Assembly: GCF_001435835.1 (NCBI RefSeq)
Contig: NZ_AZFX01000038.1
Span: 1 to 37,321, forward strand
Reading direction: 5' to 3'
Length of the DNA stretch: 37,321 nucleotides
DNA from: Lapidilactobacillus concavus DSM 17758
GTDB taxonomy: Bacteria; Bacillota; Bacilli; Lactobacillales; Lactobacillaceae
Within the stretch, counting starts at the first letter, position 1, and each line of letters opens with the position of its first letter. The translations under genes were made by a program, and so were the position numbers. This document shows positions 16,314 to 24,937 of this stretch, in pieces. Under the pieces are notes generated by a model. It was not told where the DNA came from. It made no database searches and saw nothing but the letters and a program-made list of their open reading frames with translations.

Positions 16314-17369
16314 ATGTTAGAAACAGCAGCATCATTATTACCCACCGTCCCCGTTGTGAATACGAGTTATACGGCTAAATTAGTCCCCGGGCAGAAAGCG
16401 GCCGGCATTCTCGACCCCCACGCCAAAACGGAAATCACCCCTAAGGAAGCTGGTCAGCCGACCGACCCCTCGGGCATTCCCAACGTCCAAGCCGCCCGGG
16501 CCGCGATGGGCTGGCCCACCGCCCACTATACAGTCCGCCATCCGTTGACGATTGAAAACACCCAATTGCATGGCGTTGGCGTACGTACTTATGTCCAAAA
16601 AGAACTGGCCGCCGACACACTGCCCGCACTCCTGTTTATCCACGGCGGCGGCTTCTTCGGCGGCAGCCTGGACAACGTGGAGCAGCCTTGCCGCCTGCTG
16701 GCCGATGAAGGCCGCGTCCGGGTCATTTCCGTGGACTATGGCTTGGCCCCGGAGCATCCCTATCCCCAGGATGTCATTGACACCTATAACACCCTCACGG
16801 CCCTTCACCATCAGGCCGCCGCACTGCATATTGATGCCCACCGCATCACGATCATGGGCGATTCTGCCGGCGGCAATCTCACCTATGTCGTGAGTCTGTT
16901 GGATCGGCAATTAGGCACCAACTATATTGCCAGTGCCGTAGCCCTGTACCCCGTCACGTATCAGGGGCATCCGCCTGTTTTGCGCCAGCAATTCGACGAT
17001 CCAGCCCACTGGCAGCCGGCGCAGGACCAAGACCTCATCACCAATTATATCCGCGGTTTTTCCCAGAGCAGCCCGTTGATCGATCAATGGTATGTCGGGG
17101 GCGCTGATCCAGAAAGTTGGTATATTTCGCCACTGAATGCGCCTTCTGAGCTGCTGGCTAAATTGCCGCGAACGCTGTTCATGGTGGGCGAGTTTGATCC
17201 GCTCCGTTTCCAGGGTGAAGCATTCTACAACAAGGTGAAGGCAGCTGGCGGCGATATTCGTTATATCCGGTATAACGGGATGGTGCATGCGTTTATGGAT
17301 AAGGTTGGCGATTATGTACAAGCTGAGGATAGTTTGCGGGAGGCGCTACGGTTTATCACTGAGGAGTAA
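16314..17369 (+). CDS. Alpha/beta hydrolase, HSL-type esterase
   Basis: A cytoplasmic esterase or lipase of the hormone-sensitive-lipase family (bacterial family IV), about 351 residues. The oxyanion motif is HGGGFFGGS (near residue 110), the nucleophile elbow GDSAGGN (near 183), the catalytic Asp lies in GEFDPLRFQGE and the His in GMVHAFMD. ATG 16314 has AGAGG at a normal distance and is preferred over the TTG at 16308. It follows the MFS pseudogene by 15 nt and is probably transcribed with it. The three-gene set AraC-MFS-esterase suggests uptake or export of an ester compound with local hydrolysis; the substrate is not known. The frame is intact. Confidence 0.92.
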   Translation: MLETAASLLPTVPVVNTSYTAKLVPGQKAAGILDPHAKTEITPKEAGQPTDPSGIPNVQAARAAMGWPTAHYTVRHPLTIENTQLHGVGVRTYVQKELAADTLPALLFIHGGGFFGGSLDNVEQPCRLLADEGRVRVISVDYGLAPEHPYPQDVIDTYNTLTALHHQAAALHIDAHRITIMGDSAGGNLTYVVSLLDRQLGTNYIASAVALYPVTYQGHPPVLRQQFDDPAHWQPAQDQDLITNYIRGFSQSSPLIDQWYVGGADPESWYISPLNAPSELLAKLPRTLFMVGEFDPLRFQGEAFYNKVKAAGGDIRYIRYNGMVHAFMDKVGDYVQAEDSLREALRFITEE

Positions 17370-17398
17370 GAAAAGCATTTAGAATTACCGTGATAATA

Positions 17399-17448
17399 AA
17401 GGAATTCGCTTGGTTCAGTATTCATACTGAACCAAGCGGATTCCTTTT
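17399..17448 (+). terminator. Strong terminator after the esterase gene
   Basis: A 20-bp stem (17399-17418 with 17427-17446, one mismatch) has an 8-nt loop and ends in TTTT on the plus strand. Its symmetry and the A-rich left side suggest it also serves the opposing GH38 pseudogene. Confidence 0.88.
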
Positions 17449-17533
17449 GCTGATGATATTGAAAATGGTTCCCCCTGATCGGAATTCAATGGAGCACCGA
17501 TTCTGCCAGTGCAGCCATTCTCAACCGTTTCTG

Positions 17534-19595
17534 CTAACGTTCGAAAGCAAGTGTGACGACTTCGTATGGCTTCAACGAAACTAAAATTCCATCTTGATTA
17601 TTTAACACTTCTGGGTGCGTTTCATCAAGTCTAACTCTGCTCACTTGTCCAAAGTCAAACTGCGGCACCACCTTAACGACTGCATTTTGCCCCGCATATT
17701 CATGGAACCGTAAAATTGCTTGGTTCCCCTCCTCGCTGTGTTTGATCGCATCAACCATCACCGGTTGCTCCGTCTCAAAAGTAAACAACGGTTTAGAAAT
17801 TTTCTTTGGTTCACCTTCAATTGCAGTCAGGCCATGATTCAACGCCATCGCAATCTCCTCAACTCGACCAGTCACGAAGTCTCCAGCATGTGGCAATAAG
17901 CTGTAAGTAAAGTCGTGTTCTCCCTGGTCAGCCTCTGTGTCAGGATCTATTCCTGACTTTAGAAGTGACAGGGACAGCTGCCCCTTTTTAACACTATAAC
18001 CATACTTGGAATCATTAAGCAAAGAAACTCCATAATCGTGTTGCGAAAGATCCGCCCACTTGTGACCGACAGTTTCGAACTTCGCTATTTCCCAGCTTGT
18101 ATTACTGGTTGTTGGCCGCGCGACATTGCCATACTGAATGTCAAAAGTCGCATAATTCGACAGGATGGCAGTATTAAAAGCCGTTCGCAGCAAGAATTGA
18201 TGTTCATGCCAATCAATATGCGTTTTGAAATCAATCCGGCGTGAATTAGTGTACAGAGTCATCGTTTGCACCACTGTTGAATTTTGGAAGGTATAGTGAA
18301 AGTCAACCCGTTGCGTTAGAGGACCCGGCGTATGGACCACAACCTGATTTGCGTGTAGGATAATCGCTTTTTCTGGATAATCCGCGTCAATGTTCCAATT
18401 ATCAAAAGAAGTCGGACGATCTTCGTAAACTGTTAGAACATTACTCCTATTACCAATCGCCAATACTTCACGTGCATTATCACGATCATAAATCGAAGTC
18501 AGTTGACCATTATCATCCCATTTCACCTGATAGTGCGCATTAGCAACCATATTCTGGTCCGCCTTCCCGCTGGATACCATAATATCATCGGCCGTAAAGC
18601 GAATTACGGTCTCAGATAACCCAGGGACACTTACTGCGACCAAGTATTGCTCACCATGTTTTTCAGACTTCAAAATACGTCCCTCATTGTCAGTAAAATA
18701 TCCAGTACGCGCTTCTGAAACTGTGACCAAATCGGTCAGTGTCCACGCATTTAGGTTCCGTATCGTATATAAATCTGGTGTGCGGATGTAATGCGCATCG
18801 TCTAATGCTTTGTTTAACTTAGTGATTTCAGAGAAGCAGGCTTCGTACTCCACTTTATTATCCTCGTAAACTTCATGGATCGAACTGCCAGGCAAGATGT
18901 CGTGGAATTGGTTGCATAGGATGCGTTCCCATAGTTTCTGAATTTTGCCTGTTGGATATGCAGCTCCGTATGGTCATACCTGCTTTTACATAGCGAGCTT
19001 CCAGATCGCGCATCGCAAATTCAAGCTGTCTATTTTCCTTCTTGACCCGTGCTTGCGAAGTATAGGTTCCCCGGTGAAATTCTAAATAGAGCTCGCCATT
19101 CCATTCTGCTGGTTTTTGGCTGCTTTCCTTGATAGTCCTTTGCAACTGTCTGAAATAGTCGTCAACCCGTGTTGGTTTAACCGTTGGTAACGCAGGTAAT
19201 TGATCAATCATTTTCATGTTTTCAATCATTTCCCGCTGTGGACCACCGCCGCCGTCGCCCCATCCATACGATAACAGCAAATCATTATTCAACATCTTAT
19301 CAGCGTAAACTGAATAACTGCCCAAAACCGTATGGGGTGTAATTTTACCATTGTAAGTGTATTCGAAGTTATTCGTATTCTTGTACGGCACACCGGGATC
19401 AACGGTGGTAATAAAATGGGTCAAGACCTCGGACCCATCAATTCCTTTCCAAATGAATGTATCATGCGGCATCCGATTAGTGTCGTTCCAGCTGATTTTG
19501 GTGGTCATGAAGTTGTTAATACCAAAGCCCTTCATAATTTGCGGTAACGCCCATGAATAGCCAAAAACGTCTGGCAACCACAAAACATGCAGCAT
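17534..19595 (-). pseudogene. GH38 alpha-mannosidase, N-terminally truncated and frameshifted
   Basis: The two frames together give the C-terminal two thirds of a glycoside hydrolase family 38 enzyme. The 5' frame (19595 to about 18950) starts at LWLPDVFGYSWALPQIMKGFGI and has LLSYGWGDGGGGP. The second frame carries NQFHDILPGSSIHEVYED and the beta-sandwich domains to 17534. The shift lies near 18965-18970, between YVKAGMT and YGAAYPTGKIQ (net one extra or two missing bases). The first 200-300 residues expected for GH38, including the nucleophile-bearing upstream part, are absent, and the break at about 19596 abuts unrelated sequence. It may once have belonged to the same sugar metabolism as the GH3 locus. 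Confidence 0.88.
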
Positions 19596-19622
19596 AATTA
19601 AAGGTTATGATAAAAAGTAATT

Positions 19623-19683
19623 AAAAAGAACATGAGCTTCCACATTCTCAACGAAATGAGAAAGGGAGTTCATGTTCTTTTTT
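19623..19683. terminator. Long near-perfect hairpin with T-runs on both strands
   Basis: A 13-bp outer stem (AAAAAGAACATGA / TCATGTTCTTTTT) plus inner pairs (CTTCC/GGGAG, TTCTCA/TGAGAA) spans about 60 bp between the truncated GH38 and the tRNA terminator. It can end transcription in either direction. With no gene of its own nearby, it may be left over from the sequence deleted at the GH38 break. Confidence 0.7.
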
Positions 19684-19696
19684 GATATTTTAGGCA

Positions 19697-19746
19697 ACAA
19701 AAAAAACCAGCAACCACGGCGTTTTAACGCTGCGTGATTGCTGGTT
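19697..19746 (-). terminator. Terminator of tRNA-Lys
   Basis: AACCAGCAA/TTGCTGGTT with additional inner pairing is followed on the minus strand by a run of eight T. It begins 12 nt after the tRNA gene. Confidence 0.85.
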
Positions 19747-19758
19747 AATATCAGTTAA

Positions 19759-19831
19759 TGGGTGGCCAGGGGATCGAACCCTGGACCCACGGATTAAGAG
19801 TCCGTTGCTCTGCCAGCTGAGCTAGCCACCC
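19759..19831 (-). tRNA. tRNA-Lys (CUU anticodon)
   Basis: The minus strand folds into a complete cloverleaf: acceptor GGGTGGC/GCCACCC, D-arm GCTC/GAGC, anticodon stem ACGGA/TCCGT with loop CTCTTAA (anticodon CTT), T-arm CAGGG TTCGATC CCCTG, and discriminator A. CCA is not encoded. The 73-nt length is standard. Confidence 0.97.
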
Positions 19832-19853
19832 ATGTATTTCTGACGACTTAAAT

Positions 19854-19882
19854 ATTCTAGCATAGGATTTAATGACCTGCAA
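19854..19882 (-). promoter_or_regulatory. Promoter of tRNA-Lys
   Basis: TTGCAG (5/6) and TAGAAT (5/6, with extended TGC) are separated by 17 nt and lie 22 nt upstream of the tRNA. Confidence 0.75.
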
Positions 19883-20042
19883 CCCTTATTGGCAATTTTT
19901 TGTCATTATTCGAATAGAAATGTCTTTAAAGTTGATATTCAAGCACTTTCAAGGCTGTTTGGTAAATTCATCGCAAATCTCAGTCTAAAGTCTTGTGCCT
20001 ATTTTTTTGAGTATGCTATACTACACCTTATTATTTGTTAGC

Positions 20043-20627
20043 TTAGAGTTTCACGTTAGTCTTAATGACTTCTTTAAGCAACTGATCTACTTGTGCTTGT
20101 GCTTGCTCGAAAGTATCATTCACGATGACGTGGGCAATTGACTTTAATGCAGTTGGAACTTGAAGGTCACGTTTGAATTCGGCACTTGCTAAGCGTTTCT
20201 CGATTTCTTGAGGAACATCCCCGCGTCGCTTCAGACGATCTAATAGGACTTGTGGATCAGAGACAGTCACATAAAGCACGATGATTTGCTTGGGCATGAC
20301 TTGTGCATATGCCTCTGCACCCTTCGTCTCCAAGACCAGACTAACAAATGGTTGTTGCTGCCAAGCTTTCTGCAAAGCTTCACGCGAAGACCCATAGTGA
20401 TAGCCAGAATACGCGACTGATTCGATATAATGATTTTTTTTGAAGCTTTCTTCTGTTTCAAAGTAGTAATCACGACCATCGACTTCATTCGCGCGTGGTG
20501 GCCGCGTCGTATGTGTCAGGACGCGTTGTATCCCATAATGATCGCGCAAATAGTGACTGATCGTTGTTTTGCCAGTACCAGAAGCACCTGTGATCACAAT
20601 TAATTGATTAGCAATTGCTCTACCCAA
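20043..20627 (-). CDS. Guanylate-kinase-like P-loop kinase
   Basis: A 194-residue protein with a Walker A motif (GASGTGKTT, residues 14-22), the GMP-binding-like block THTTRPPRANEVDGRDYYF (38-56), YSGYHYG, and a lid region DRLKRRGDVPQEIEKRL. Guanylate kinases convert GMP to GDP with ATP. This protein keeps the general layout but differs from housekeeping Gmk, for example with HTTRPPRANE in place of the usual STRxPRxGE. Lactobacilli often carry such a second copy. The start is a TTG with no strong ribosome site. It is divergent from the DUF2187-like gene across a gap of about 45 nt. A specialised nucleotide kinase is possible. Confidence 0.82.
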   Translation of the reverse strand: MGRAIANQLIVITGASGTGKTTISHYLRDHYGIQRVLTHTTRPPRANEVDGRDYYFETEESFKKNHYIESVAYSGYHYGSSREALQKAWQQQPFVSLVLETKGAEAYAQVMPKQIIVLYVTVSDPQVLLDRLKRRGDVPQEIEKRLASAEFKRDLQVPTALKSIAHVIVNDTFEQAQAQVDQLLKEVIKTNVKL

Positions 20628-20676
20628 TTTTTAATCCCCAGACTATTAAAATTAACCCGACAGTGAGGCTATGATA

Positions 20677-20901
20677 ATGAATATCTCTGAAATACACGTA
20701 GGTGACCAATTGCGTGGTCACGTTAAAGAAGACATGGAAAAAGAATTTGTTGGTGAAGTTGAGAAAATCTACGAAAACTCGGTTCTACTACAAATTACCC
20801 AGAGTGATGAAATTGATAAAAGTAACGTGATGGAACTGAACAACAAGATTGTCATCAGTTGCCACAGCGTTAAACCCGTCGAATCTTCAGAAGCTGAATA
20901 A
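20677..20901 (+). CDS. Small DUF2187-like protein
   Basis: A 74-residue acidic protein. The central GDQLRGHV...GEVEKIYENSVLLQI resembles the DUF2187 family of small Firmicute proteins with a beta-rich, SH3-like fold; the family has no assigned function. ATG 20677 is preferred over ATG 20671 because GAGG lies 8 nt before the former. It is divergent from the guanylate-kinase-like gene and convergent with the membrane protein that follows. The family assignment is from memory of the YENSV motif. Confidence 0.65.
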   Translation: MNISEIHVGDQLRGHVKEDMEKEFVGEVEKIYENSVLLQITQSDEIDKSNVMELNNKIVISCHSVKPVESSEAE

Positions 20902-20929
20902 TTGTTGCCTGCGCGACTAGCATCGCAAT

Positions 20930-21556
20930 TTATTCAGCCGGCTTGCTGACAAAGACACTCGATGGCACACGAATCATCGTATAATCCAAGGCGTTGTGAC
21001 CCACACGCATACCGAGGCCATTCCAGAACGTTGGCCGATAGGTAGCGCGTACCGTTGCAGCAAATGCTTCATACTTTTTGTCTGCATTCTTGATCATCTT
21101 GCTTGGGAAACGATATGCCCGCGCACCAATCGTGATTGGATCCTCGCCGGTTGCAATGCTAGCATGAATACTCTTCACCTGATACTTATTGCCCTGTGTC
21201 CAGTAGGTATATCTTTGAATTGGCGTTTTACCCTCGCCCTGCTCGACTGTCACGAAATAACCGTTACGACCATTAGTCTGTAGCACCAAAGGGGTTGTTG
21301 AATACTTCACGCGAACTAAATCCTGGTCGGTCACATCGACGTGGCGCAAGAATGTTTGATAGCCCATAACGCTCAGTCCACCTAAAAAAATAACAACTAA
21401 TAATAAATCAAGTAAAAACGTCGACCAACTAAACGTCCGTCGCGACATGACGATCATCTTAATGTGGCGATGTCGAATATTTTGGACAATAAAAATTAAG
21501 TACACCAATAAGATGAACCATGCGATTAATCCAATCCAATTCCATGCTGAATTCAT
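20930..21556 (-). CDS. Two-TM membrane protein of lactobacillar type, function unknown
   Basis: A 208-residue protein with an N-terminal membrane segment (WIGLIAWFILLVYLIFIVQ), a short basic loop (RHRHIKMIVMSRR), a second segment (FLLDLLLVVIFLGGLSVMGY), and an extracellular C-terminal domain of about 150 residues rich in beta-forming stretches (YFVTVEQGEGKTPIQRYTYW). The start has GAGGA upstream. It resembles the LVIS_2131-type family restricted to lactobacilli, but this is not certain. The gene stands alone between convergent DUF2187-like and LysR genes. Confidence 0.75.
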   Translation of the reverse strand: MNSAWNWIGLIAWFILLVYLIFIVQNIRHRHIKMIVMSRRTFSWSTFLLDLLLVVIFLGGLSVMGYQTFLRHVDVTDQDLVRVKYSTTPLVLQTNGRNGYFVTVEQGEGKTPIQRYTYWTQGNKYQVKSIHASIATGEDPITIGARAYRFPSKMIKNADKKYEAFAATVRATYRPTFWNGLGMRVGHNALDYTMIRVPSSVFVSKPAE

Positions 21557-21613
21557 TGTAAGTCCTCCTGCAAATCTATAGCTAAATTATAACGTATTAT
21601 GAGTTGCCTTGCC

Positions 21614-22540
21614 TCAATTTTCGTCTTTTTTTAATCTTTCATCGTGCTCACCTAAATATCGATGGCCATACGCCGTGGAGAGATACCGATGAATCTCTGC
21701 AATCATTCGCTTCGTTGAGGGTGCCTGCGCCTGCACACTATTCGTGACCAAACAGACCGTCCGGAAGAATGGTTCCGAGAATGGAAAAACATGGACATCA
21801 CCGCTTAATTTTTGCAAGGCTAATTCTGGTAAAATCCCTAGTCCTAAGTCGCTAGCCACCATCGATAAAATCGATTGATCATCAATCGAATAAGAGATGG
21901 AGTTAGGCGTCACGTTATAACGGTCGAGGGCTTTTTTTGTGTCACCATCATAATCAACTTTTTGTAAAATAAAGCGTCGCTGACCGATATCTTCAAGCGT
22001 CACATGTTGCGCATCCTGCGGTTCAAAATTCGTCGGTGTCACACAATAAATCGGATCTTTCAGCAAGGGCTCAACCAGTAAGTGACTCGCAACGGGTAAA
22101 GCTGAAAAGCCAATATCCAGACGACCTTGCTGAACCATTTGATCAATCTCACGAAACGTCCCTTGTATGATGGTAATCTCGATTTGTGGATATTTCTTCC
22201 GAAATGACCGAATAATCGGCGGTAACCAATTAATACAGACACTACTGAAGGCGCCAATCCGAATTGTCCCTGAGTTAACCCCGTGAATATCATCCGCAAC
22301 TTGTCGTAAACGGGCCTCCATATTTAACATCGATTGGACGATGGGATAAATTTTTTCACCATCCGGAGTTAAGGTGACCCCCGTTCGATTACGAACAAAC
22401 AGTGGAAAACCAAGTTCATTTTCAAACTGGGCAATTGAATGACTAACTGCACTCGGCGTCACGTTTAGCGCTTGCGCCGCCTGATAAAACGTCTTATAAG
22501 TTACCACTTTTGCGAAAACTTCATATTGAAAAACTGCCAC
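21614..22540 (-). CDS. LysR-family transcriptional regulator
   Basis: A 308-residue regulator with the N-terminal winged helix-turn-helix (FYQAAQALNVTPSAVSHSIAQFENELGFPLFVRNRTGVTLTPDG) and a type 2 periplasmic-binding-like effector domain (IRIGAFSSVCINWLPPIIRSFRKKYP, later LGLGILPEL). The start is GTG 22540 behind a strong GAGGAGG. It is divergent from the aminotransferase gene across about 140 bp, the standard arrangement for a LysR protein and its target. The effector is probably a product or substrate of the aminotransferase. Confidence 0.93.
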   Translation of the reverse strand: MAVFQYEVFAKVVTYKTFYQAAQALNVTPSAVSHSIAQFENELGFPLFVRNRTGVTLTPDGEKIYPIVQSMLNMEARLRQVADDIHGVNSGTIRIGAFSSVCINWLPPIIRSFRKKYPQIEITIIQGTFREIDQMVQQGRLDIGFSALPVASHLLVEPLLKDPIYCVTPTNFEPQDAQHVTLEDIGQRRFILQKVDYDGDTKKALDRYNVTPNSISYSIDDQSILSMVASDLGLGILPELALQKLSGDVHVFPFSEPFFRTVCLVTNSVQAQAPSTKRMIAEIHRYLSTAYGHRYLGEHDERLKKDEN

Positions 22541-22682
22541 TTTAAATACACCTCCTCATTGGAAAACGGGTCAGCTTAAATGCATGTTGAATTATTTTCA
22601 TCTGATACTGAATAAGTTGAATTGTACTATTGGTCAAACTCAGTTTATCATATAAGTGAGCTAAAAAGAACGGAGGATGATC

Positions 22683-23882
22683 ATGGATCAATTGACATTA
22701 GCAACACGTACACAACTGACTAGTCAAACCGGCCTCGAAGATTTGATTCCGGATCTTACTGGCGACACGATCTCATTCGCAGGTGGTCTGCCCGATCCAG
22801 CGCAGTTCCCCAAACAGGCGATCAGTGACAGTTTTCAGCGCGTCCTCGCTAATAACGGACTCGACGCGTTACAGTATCATAACGCCAAAGGTTACTTACC
22901 TTTGCGGGAACAACTCGCGGCACGTCTTGCCCGAGAGAACACTCACATTGACGCAAACGAGATTATTCTCACACAAGGCGCTCAACAAGGACTCGACTTA
23001 ACGGCTAAGTTATTGCTCAACAAAGGCGATCATATCGTTGTTGAAGCACCTACCTATGTTGGTGCGCTAGCAGCTTTTGCCGCCTATGAACCCCGGTATC
23101 ATGAAATCCCATTAGAAAATGACGGCCTTGATTTAACGCTTTTGAATAAAGTCTTATTAACTCAAAAAATCAAGTTGATCTACACCATACCAAACTTTCA
23201 AAATCCAACTGGCATTGTCATGTCACTCGCAAAGCGTCAACAATTAATTGAACTTGCCAACCGTTATGACGTCATTATCCTAGAAGACGATCCCTATCAT
23301 GATTTAAGATTCGCAGGTGAAAGTCTCCCCTCATTAAAAGCACTAGATACAGAAGGACGCGTCATTTCACTAGGTAGTTTTTCAAAAGTACTCGCGCCTG
23401 GTCTTCGAATTGGCTGGTTAGTAGCGGCACCCGCATTGTTACGACAAATTCGCTATCTAAAAGATGGCGCCGACTTAGAATCGCCAACGCTGCCTCAACA
23501 GGTCATTAGTGATTACTTGATTCATAACGACTTTGACGCCCACCTCGATAGCTTGCGCAAAAACTACCTGGTTAAACGTAACTGGATGCTTGACGCATTG
23601 AGAAAGAATCTCCCTGCTGGATTTACCTATACACAACCAGAGGGCGGCTTCTTCCTCTGGTTAACTGGGCCGAAGTCGCTTAATTTTGAACGATTGCTTC
23701 GTGAAGAGGTCGCGCCGAAAGAACATTTGCTCTACGTCCCATCGACCCACCTTTATGCCAGTAACCAAGTTTTGAATAGTGCCAGATTGAGCTATGCCAC
23801 TTATGACCAAGCCACGATTGAGCTCGGCATCCAAAAGTTAAGCCGCGCGCTAACAGCAGAAGCTTTAAGGCTGAACGCCTAA
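22683..23882 (+). CDS. PLP-dependent class I/II aminotransferase
   Basis: A 399-residue fold-type I aminotransferase similar to 2-aminoadipate or branched-chain/aromatic aminotransferases and to MocR C-terminal domains. Visible features are SFAGGLPDPAQFP at the start, ILTQGAQQGLDL, PNFQNPTGIVMS, the DDPY motif, and the PLP lysine in LGSFSKVLAPGLRIGW, followed by EGGFFLWL. The start at 22683 has GGAGG 6 nt upstream; ATG 22677 directly abuts the ribosome site. It transfers amino groups between an amino acid and a 2-oxo acid; the exact substrate cannot be read. Probably controlled by the divergent LysR gene. Confidence 0.92.
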   Translation: MDQLTLATRTQLTSQTGLEDLIPDLTGDTISFAGGLPDPAQFPKQAISDSFQRVLANNGLDALQYHNAKGYLPLREQLAARLARENTHIDANEIILTQGAQQGLDLTAKLLLNKGDHIVVEAPTYVGALAAFAAYEPRYHEIPLENDGLDLTLLNKVLLTQKIKLIYTIPNFQNPTGIVMSLAKRQQLIELANRYDVIILEDDPYHDLRFAGESLPSLKALDTEGRVISLGSFSKVLAPGLRIGWLVAAPALLRQIRYLKDGADLESPTLPQQVISDYLIHNDFDAHLDSLRKNYLVKRNWMLDALRKNLPAGFTYTQPEGGFFLWLTGPKSLNFERLLREEVAPKEHLLYVPSTHLYASNQVLNSARLSYATYDQATIELGIQKLSRALTAEALRLNA

Positions 23883-24042
23883 TTGGTGTTTGTTAAGGTC
23901 TGTTGCCACCCAATTTTTCAGTATTGCACGAAAAGTCGCGCCGTGAAATCTGTCCACTATTTTTTGAAAACCAGATCAAAAGCAATCTCAATTTTCCAAA
24001 CTTTTAAATAAAAAAATTTCGTCCATATTCTAATCTTCAAAG

Positions 24043-24077
24043 AAACGCCGACAGTCTTTCATTGTCGACGTTTTTTT
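24043..24077 (+). terminator. Rho-independent terminator upstream of the nrd operon
   Basis: AAACGCCGACA / TGTCGACGTTT (one mismatch) with a 9-nt loop ends in seven T. It closes the aminotransferase transcript about 160 nt after its stop. The stretch 23883-24042 is AT-rich and holds nothing else I can identify. Confidence 0.85.
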
Positions 24078-24112
24078 CGTCAGTGAGTTTAAAAAATGAA
24101 AATCATGAAAGG

Positions 24113-24174
24113 TTGTCAGATGGGCAATACCATTTATAGTGTGTTACTTATTTATCAAGCACTAGATATTGTGT
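24113..24174 (+). promoter_or_regulatory. nrd promoter with paired NrdR boxes
   Basis: Two 16-bp sites match the NrdR consensus acaCwATATATwGTGT in 13 of 16 positions each: ATACCATTTATAGTGT (24127-24142) and GCACTAGATATTGTGT (24159-24174). They are separated by 16 nt, the spacing of about three helical turns typical of NrdR operators. A promoter TTGTCA - 16 nt - TATAGT (24113-24140) overlaps box 1, so NrdR would block polymerase. The region from 24175 to 24311 is a leader of about 140 nt with no clear structure. Confidence 0.85.
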
Positions 24175-24311
24175 TTTGTCATCGACCAACTTATAATCAA
24201 GTTACGATCTCAAACTGTTGACGTCTTCAGTACGTCGGTAAACGTTCGTCAGATCAAAGCTATTTCAATGAATTTTTAGACATGCTTTATTAAAATATTG
24301 GAGGCTTTCTC

Positions 24312-24548
24312 ATGGATGCTAAAAAAGTTGTTTTATATACTCGCGATGGTTGTATGCAATGCAAGATGACCAAACGCTTCTTGCAAGAGCATCACGTGGA
24401 TTATCAAGAAGTTAATATTAATCAAAGCCCAGAATCCGCAAACTACTTGCGCGAAAAAGGGTTTCGTAGTGTTCCCATCGTCTTTCGTCAAGACGATCAA
24501 CCCATTATCGGTTTTCAACCCCAAGCTTTGAAAGGATTGGTCGGTTAA
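24312..24548 (+). CDS. nrdH: NrdH glutaredoxin-like electron donor
   Basis: A 78-residue redoxin with the redox motif CMQC at residues 14-17, the RSVPIV cis-Pro region, and GFQPQALKGL at the end, the marks of NrdH. It delivers electrons from thioredoxin reductase to the class Ib ribonucleotide reductase NrdE. It has a GGAGG ribosome site and is the first gene of the operon. Its stop overlaps the nrdI start (TAATGATG). Confidence 0.95.
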   Translation: MDAKKVVLYTRDGCMQCKMTKRFLQEHHVDYQEVNINQSPESANYLREKGFRSVPIVFRQDDQPIIGFQPQALKGLVG

Positions 24549-24937
24549 TGATGCAAATCGCCTTCTATTCAATCACCGGTCAAACCCGCCGTTTTATCGA
24601 GAAAACAGGGTTGCCGGCTTACGAAATTACCGATGCCGACCCTTATCACGAAATGGGTGCCCCCTTTGTTTTAGTGATTCCAACTTATGATGATGAAATG
24701 ATGGACCCCGTGATCGATTTCCTCGGTTACCAGTCCAATCACCGCGAATTAGTTGGAGTTGCTGGTGGCGGCAATCGTAATTTCAACGATCTTTACATCC
24801 ATAACGCTAAAGACATTGCAGAAGGTTTACACGTTCCTGTTGTTTTCGACTTTGAGTTCAACGGAACCTCGGCAGATGTCACAAAATTTAAAAAGGTGGT
24901 GCAAGAACTTGGGCTTAAAGCAACTCAACATCAATGA
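24548..24937 (+). CDS. nrdI: NrdI flavodoxin-like protein
   Basis: A 129-residue flavodoxin-fold protein. YSITGQTRRF at residues 7-16 is the FMN phosphate-binding loop and GVAGGGNRNFNDLY the second flavin loop. NrdI supplies the oxidant for assembling the dimanganese-tyrosyl cofactor of NrdF. It overlaps nrdH at its start and nrdE at its end, indicating tight translational coupling. Confidence 0.95.
   Translation: MMQIAFYSITGQTRRFIEKTGLPAYEITDADPYHEMGAPFVLVIPTYDDEMMDPVIDFLGYQSNHRELVGVAGGGNRNFNDLYIHNAKDIAEGLHVPVVFDFEFNGTSADVTKFKKVVQELGLKATQHQ

Noticed and set aside
16380-17321. Long minus-strand frames under the esterase gene
   Set aside because: They arise from GC-rich codon bias of the esterase, whose catalytic motifs are all on the plus strand.
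24753-24908. N-terminal extension of NrdE inside nrdI
   Set aside because: The extension has no homology to NrdE, lies wholly in nrdI, and the TTG at 24909 has a ribosome site and matches the family start.
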